Of a DNA stretch of 64,000 bases, positions 61,062-64,000 are shown one piece after another. Each line of letters begins with the position of its first letter. The first letter of the stretch is position 1. Origin of the DNA: Acidobacteriota bacterium (GTDB lineage: Bacteria > Acidobacteriota > UBA6911 > JACQSX01); the NCBI GenBank assembly GCA_016211105.1, contig JACQSX010000036.1:1-64000 (forward strand). The letters are read 5' to 3'. The position numbers and the translations under genes are program-made. The notes beneath the pieces were generated by a model that searched no databases, was not told the DNA's origin, and was given only the letters and a program-made list of their open reading frames with translations.

Positions 61062-62172
61062 GAGGAAGGACCTCGACCGCACGATCCACATCCTGCTCCG
61101 TATTCATGCGGCTTAGGCTGAACCTTAGCGATCCGTGCACGTGATGCTTATCGCGGCCCAGTGCGATGAGCACATGCGAAGGCTCCAGCGATCCCGATGA
61201 GCAGGCAGCTCCGGTAGAAACGGCGATGCCTTCCAGGTCCAGCGAAATCAGAAGTCCCTCGCCTTCGGTGTGGTCGAAGCTCAAGTTGCAAATGTGGGGC
61301 GCGCGGAACTCCGGATGCCCGTTCAGAGTCGTTCCAGGAATCTGCAGAAGATCGCGCTGCAGGCGGTCTCGCAAGCCTTTCACGTGGGTTTCCATCTCCG
61401 GCAGATGCTCCAAGCCCAATTCGGCTGCTTTGCCAAATCCGACAATGCCAGGGACATTTTCTGTTCCCGCCCTTCGCTTACGCTCGTGAGAGCCGCCGAC
61501 CACCAAGGGCTTGAATTGAACCTGTTTTCTCACATAAAGGGCACCAACCCCCTTGGGGCCATGCAATTTATGTCCGGAAAAAGACGCCAAATCCACCGCG
61601 AATGTCTTCATGTCAATGGGGATCTTGCCTAAGGTTTGCACGCAGTCGGAGTGCACCAAAATTCCGCGCTCGTGAGCGACGGCGCAAATTTCCGCTAACG
61701 GTTGTAACGTGCCAATTTCGTTGTTGGCATGCATTACCGTGATTAATATTGTTTGAGGAGTGATCTCATCGGCCAGCTTCCGCGGGTCCACCAAGCCGGT
61801 CGAATCGACCGGAAGATATGTGACTCGAAAACCCTCCTCTTCAAGCGCCTTGCAAGTACTCAAGATCGCGGGGTGTTCGATCCGAGTGGTGATGATATGC
61901 TGGCCCTTCCCGCGAAGTTGATAAGCCACCCCTCGCACCGCGGTATTGTCCGATTCTGTTCCGCCGCTGGTAAATATAATCTCCTTAGCGCTCGCGCCTA
62001 TGAGGATTGCCAGTCTTTCTCTGGCCTCCTCCACGGCGGCTCGCGCCCGCTGTCCGAAAGTGTGAATGGAGGATGCATTGCCAAAGATTTCAGTGAAGAA
62101 AGGCAACATCGCCTCCAGCACATGGGGATCGACAGGAGTGGTGGCAGAATTGTCCAAATAAACTGGGGTCAT
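61012..62172 (-). CDS. iscS: cysteine desulfurase (IscS/NifS type)
   Basis: This 386-residue protein starts at the ATG at 62172 and begins TPVYLDNSATTPVDP. PLP-lysine segment SFSGHKLHGPKGVGALYV, FTSGGTESDN and MHANNEIGT confirm the fold-type I desulfurase; the catalytic cysteine loop is STGAACSSGSLEPSHVL, the class I arrangement. It converts cysteine to alanine plus a persulfide for Fe-S cluster and tRNA thiolation. Its stop overlaps the upper start codon of the scaffold gene (TGATG). A promoter and dyad lie upstream. Confidence 0.95.
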   Translation of the reverse strand: MTPVYLDNSATTPVDPHVLEAMLPFFTEIFGNASSIHTFGQRARAAVEEARERLAILIGASAKEIIFTSGGTESDNTAVRGVAYQLRGKGQHIITTRIEHPAILSTCKALEEEGFRVTYLPVDSTGLVDPRKLADEITPQTILITVMHANNEIGTLQPLAEICAVAHERGILVHSDCVQTLGKIPIDMKTFAVDLASFSGHKLHGPKGVGALYVRKQVQFKPLVVGGSHERKRRAGTENVPGIVGFGKAAELGLEHLPEMETHVKGLRDRLQRDLLQIPGTTLNGHPEFRAPHICNLSFDHTEGEGLLISLDLEGIAVSTGAACSSGSLEPSHVLIALGRDKHHVHGSLRFSLSRMNTEQDVDRAVEVLPQIVERMRSLSPSYSAD

Positions 62173-62196
62173 CGTTTGTCGCAAGATCACACTTTC

Positions 62197-62213
62197 ATAC
62201 TCACACTCAGTAT
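62197..62213 (-). promoter_or_regulatory. 17-bp dyad over the iscS -10 element, candidate Rrf2-type operator
   Basis: ATACT and AGTAT arms are separated by 7 bp; the site covers the TATACT -10 box of the iscS promoter. The arm sequence resembles half-sites of IscR/Rrf2 family regulators. No Rrf2-type gene is in the window, so the regulator is not known. Confidence 0.35.
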
Positions 62214-62237
62214 AATGTTTTGTTTTGAGGGCATCAA
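62209..62237 (-). promoter_or_regulatory. sigma-70 promoter of iscS
   Basis: On the minus strand TTGATG (62232-62237) and TATACT (62209-62214) are 17 bp apart, a near-consensus pair, with the iscS ATG 37 bp downstream of the -10. An imperfect inverted repeat (12-bp arms, 62238-62249 and 62260-62271) lies directly upstream of the -35 and may be a regulator site or a terminator-like element for opposing transcription. Confidence 0.6.
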
Positions 62238-62347
62238 CTTAGCACCTCGATTTATGAACCGAGGTACTAAGGGGCTAGACTGACTGAGTGAAGATGAACA
62301 ACCAAAGTGGTTTCTTATTCTTCGTTCTTAACTCTTAACTCCACCCA

Positions 62348-63133
62348 ATGCGTCCACTGATTACACTGATTACTGATTTTGGGCTACGCGAGTACTTTGT
62401 AGGTGCAATGAAGGGGGCTATGTTCTCGATCCACCTGGGCGTGGAGATTGTGGACATTTCACATCAAGTTAATTCGCACGATATCCTGGAGGCCGCTTTC
62501 ACGCTGCGTTGCGCATATTCCGCCTTCCCTGCCCGCACCATTCATGTGGTCGTCGTTGATCCGGGCGTGGGGTCCAAGAGGCGGGCCATCATCGTAGCGA
62601 CTTCAAACTACTATTTCGTCGGTCCTGACAATGGTGTCTTCTCGCTGATTTATGAAGCGGAGGCGGTGGAGCGAGTCGTCTCCATTACCGCGGAGCATTA
62701 TTTCCGAAAGCCGTTGAGTAACACTTTCCACGGAAGGGATATCTTTGGCCCTGTGGCTGCGTGGATCAGCAAGGGGATTGAGATCGGGAAATTCGGAGAG
62801 GATATTTCCGACTACGTGAAATTGACGCCTCCTAAGGTGAAAAAGATGGCGGAGGGCGCCGTCCAGGGGATGGTGCTGCACATTGACAAATTCGGCAATT
62901 TGATTACCAATATCGCTCCTTGTGATCTGGCAGGGGTAAAATCGGCGGTCAAGTTTGCCGTTGCCGGGAGGGAAGTTCCGGGTCTGGTCCGGAACTATTC
63001 AGAAGGCGCTCCAGGCCAGCCGTTCGCGCTGGTAGGAAGCGCCGGGTTTTATGAGATCAGTGCCTTGAAGGATTCTGCTGCCAAGCTGTTGCAAGCGCAC
63101 CGCGGCGATGAAGTCATGGTCCGTTGGAGCTAG
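62348..63133 (+). CDS. SAM hydroxide adenosyltransferase (DUF62/SAM hydrolase)
   Basis: This 261-residue protein begins ITLITDFGLREYFVGAMKG, the DUF62 signature that carries the catalytic Asp. VDISHQVNSHDI, VVVVDPGVGSKRRAI, YFVGPDNGVFSL, FHGRDIFGPVAAWI and IDKFGNLITNI follow in the family order. It converts SAM and water/hydroxide to adenosine and methionine, in the fluorinase/chlorinase superfamily. The 23-residue insert of fluorinases is absent, so it is a hydrolase. It is divergent from iscS, with the 175-bp gap holding the iscS promoter. Confidence 0.93.
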   Translation: MRPLITLITDFGLREYFVGAMKGAMFSIHLGVEIVDISHQVNSHDILEAAFTLRCAYSAFPARTIHVVVVDPGVGSKRRAIIVATSNYYFVGPDNGVFSLIYEAEAVERVVSITAEHYFRKPLSNTFHGRDIFGPVAAWISKGIEIGKFGEDISDYVKLTPPKVKKMAEGAVQGMVLHIDKFGNLITNIAPCDLAGVKSAVKFAVAGREVPGLVRNYSEGAPGQPFALVGSAGFYEISALKDSAAKLLQAHRGDEVMVRWS

Positions 63134-63168
63134 TGTCGACGATTCCTGATCTTGGGCAAAGGAATTCT

Positions 63169-64000
63169 TCACATGGGAAATAACGTGAGGTCTCCTGCTC
63201 GCGCAAATGGTCTGAGCTCTGGATAGCGGTTGAGCAAAGTTTTCGGTACTGTGACTTTCTTTCCTGTGACCATGCTTTTCAGTTCGAGAGCGTTTGTGGC
63301 AGCTTGTGCATTGCGGTGGTTGTTCAGGATCACGTAGGTATTCCGCGATCTCTCAGCGATGGCCGTGATTAATTCCCGCGCTTCAGCCAGCTCTTCCGTG
63401 CTGTACAGATAGTCATAGCGTTCGTTTACGTCCGCTTCTTCTCGAAACCAATTCCGGTAATTTCGACCATGCATCCGAAAATAGCTGTCCGTAGCGGTCA
63501 CGATGGCTGTGGGGCGCAATGACTTGCCGATCAAGGGCTGATCAATATTGCAGAAGCCCACGTTCATCGATCGCAGGAACTCAAACGTAGATGGATGGTT
63601 CCAAGAGTCGTGCCGCACTTCCAGTACCAGAGGATAGGCGCGCAGACGATGTGTTAAGCGAGCCACGTACTCCCGTTGTTGATCCTCGTTTTTAAAAGAC
63701 CAGGGGAATTGGAGAAGGACGGCTGCAAGCTTGGACGCGACGGAAAGAGGCTCCAGGGTGCGACAAAACAGGTCCAAATCGTCTTCGTTGTAGTCCCGAT
63801 CGTGAGTGAATTTCCGCCAGGCCTTGGCCGTGAACTTGAAGCGTGGGTTCACAGAAACGCGTTCCACCCACCTGTTGACAACTTCGGGAACCGGAAGATG
63901 GTAAAAGGTGCTGTTGATCTCGACCACCTCGAAGTATTGCGCCGTGAACGCAAGCGCGTCGAATGCTTTTCCCCTCTTGCCAGGGTAGAAAACGCCGTCC
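63169..64000 (-). CDS. DUF72 family protein, 5' truncated by window edge
   Basis: The frame is open to the right edge, 276 residues seen. It begins with DGVFYPGKRG, then YFEVVEINSTFYHLPVPE, the DUF72 N-terminal signature, and continues FKFTAKAWRKFTHDRDYN, LLQFPWSFKN, LVLEVRHDSWNHPSTF and a YFRMHGRNYRNW segment. DUF72 is a TIM-barrel family of unknown function with a conserved acidic/His site, linked in some genomes to Fe-S or DNA-repair proteins. Convergent with the SAM hydrolase. Confidence 0.9.
   Translation of the reverse strand, partial: DGVFYPGKRGKAFDALAFTAQYFEVVEINSTFYHLPVPEVVNRWVERVSVNPRFKFTAKAWRKFTHDRDYNEDDLDLFCRTLEPLSVASKLAAVLLQFPWSFKNEDQQREYVARLTHRLRAYPLVLEVRHDSWNHPSTFEFLRSMNVGFCNIDQPLIGKSLRPTAIVTATDSYFRMHGRNYRNWFREEADVNERYDYLYSTEELAEARELITAIAERSRNTYVILNNHRNAQAATNALELKSMVTGKKVTVPKTLLNRYPELRPFARAGDLTLFPM

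Overview
The window looks like a chromosomal segment of a Gram-negative bacterium, most likely a member of the Acidobacteriota. This is an inference from gene content: an Oar-type TonB-dependent receptor with an N-terminal carboxypeptidase-regulatory-like domain, a VWFA-domain secreted protein of the acidobacterial type, a small membrane protein resembling DUF6677, an AcrB-type RND pump, RlpA, FabI and a form II CoxL-like oxidoreductase. There is no rRNA, no CRISPR array and no intact prophage or integrative element. The coding density is high, and many adjacent genes overlap by 4 bp (ATGA) or more.

Layout. 1-3.1 kb: a left-truncated PLP-dependent decarboxylase, an NAD-dependent epimerase and a SAM methyltransferase in one overlapping operon. 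3.1-10.1 kb: a small outer-membrane-like protein, a TonB receptor, and a secreted matrixin-like metalloprotease with a small exported partner. 10.2-16.4 kb: an RlpA lipoprotein, a 444-bp gap carrying a 52-bp perfect palindrome, a glycosidase-like protein, two YtxH proteins around a DUF948-like protein, thiD, an AI-2E family transporter and nth. 16.8-25.1 kb: a small CxxCH protein, then a minus-strand glycogen operon (GH57, galT, glgA, histidine kinase, response regulator, glgC). 25.3-30 kb: queE, an RpoH-like sigma factor, trmL, an O-methyltransferase and a ribBA whose GTP cyclohydrolase II half lacks its zinc cysteines.

30-32.6 kb is the clearest accessory patch. It holds an ltaE gene hollowed out by an internal deletion, a truncated and frameshifted IS1-like transposase, and a compact convergent methyltransferase/nuclease pair that is probably a type II restriction-modification system. 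32.6-41.7 kb: hemW, radC, rlmI, a LigD-type 3'-phosphoesterase, an RND efflux pump with its adaptor, and two small membrane proteins. 41.7-42.5 kb: decayed remnants of a yprA helicase and a yprB nuclease. 42.5-45.4 kb: the classical rpmE-prfA-prmC translation cluster and a HIT hydrolase. 45.6-52.3 kb: the VWFA protein, a prephenate dehydrogenase-like protein, a CBM9-like protein, a PHP phosphatase, rnhB, an MBL hydrolase and a BamE-like exported protein. 52.4-56.2 kb: a three-subunit molybdenum hydroxylase (small, large, medium). 56.3-64 kb: a polytopic glycosyltransferase-like protein, tRNA-Thr(CGU), a remnant of an acyl-CoA synthetase, fabI, an unnamed small gene behind a structured leader, the iscS/iscU-like pair with an in-frame 60-bp tandem duplication, a SAM hydrolase and a right-truncated DUF72 protein.

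Two themes run through the window. First, several genes survive only as ends with the core removed (ltaE, yprA/yprB, the acs-like C-terminus), next to fossil transposase sequence; these could be real genome decay or misassembly. Second, several otherwise ordinary enzymes lack diagnostic residues (RibBA zinc cysteines, the third IscU cysteine, the RNase HII GRG arginine), which points to altered function. The best candidate for an undescribed system is the restriction-modification-like pair at 31.2-32.6 kb. Other candidates are the decarboxylase-epimerase-methyltransferase operon at the left edge and the two-component pair embedded in the glycogen operon.
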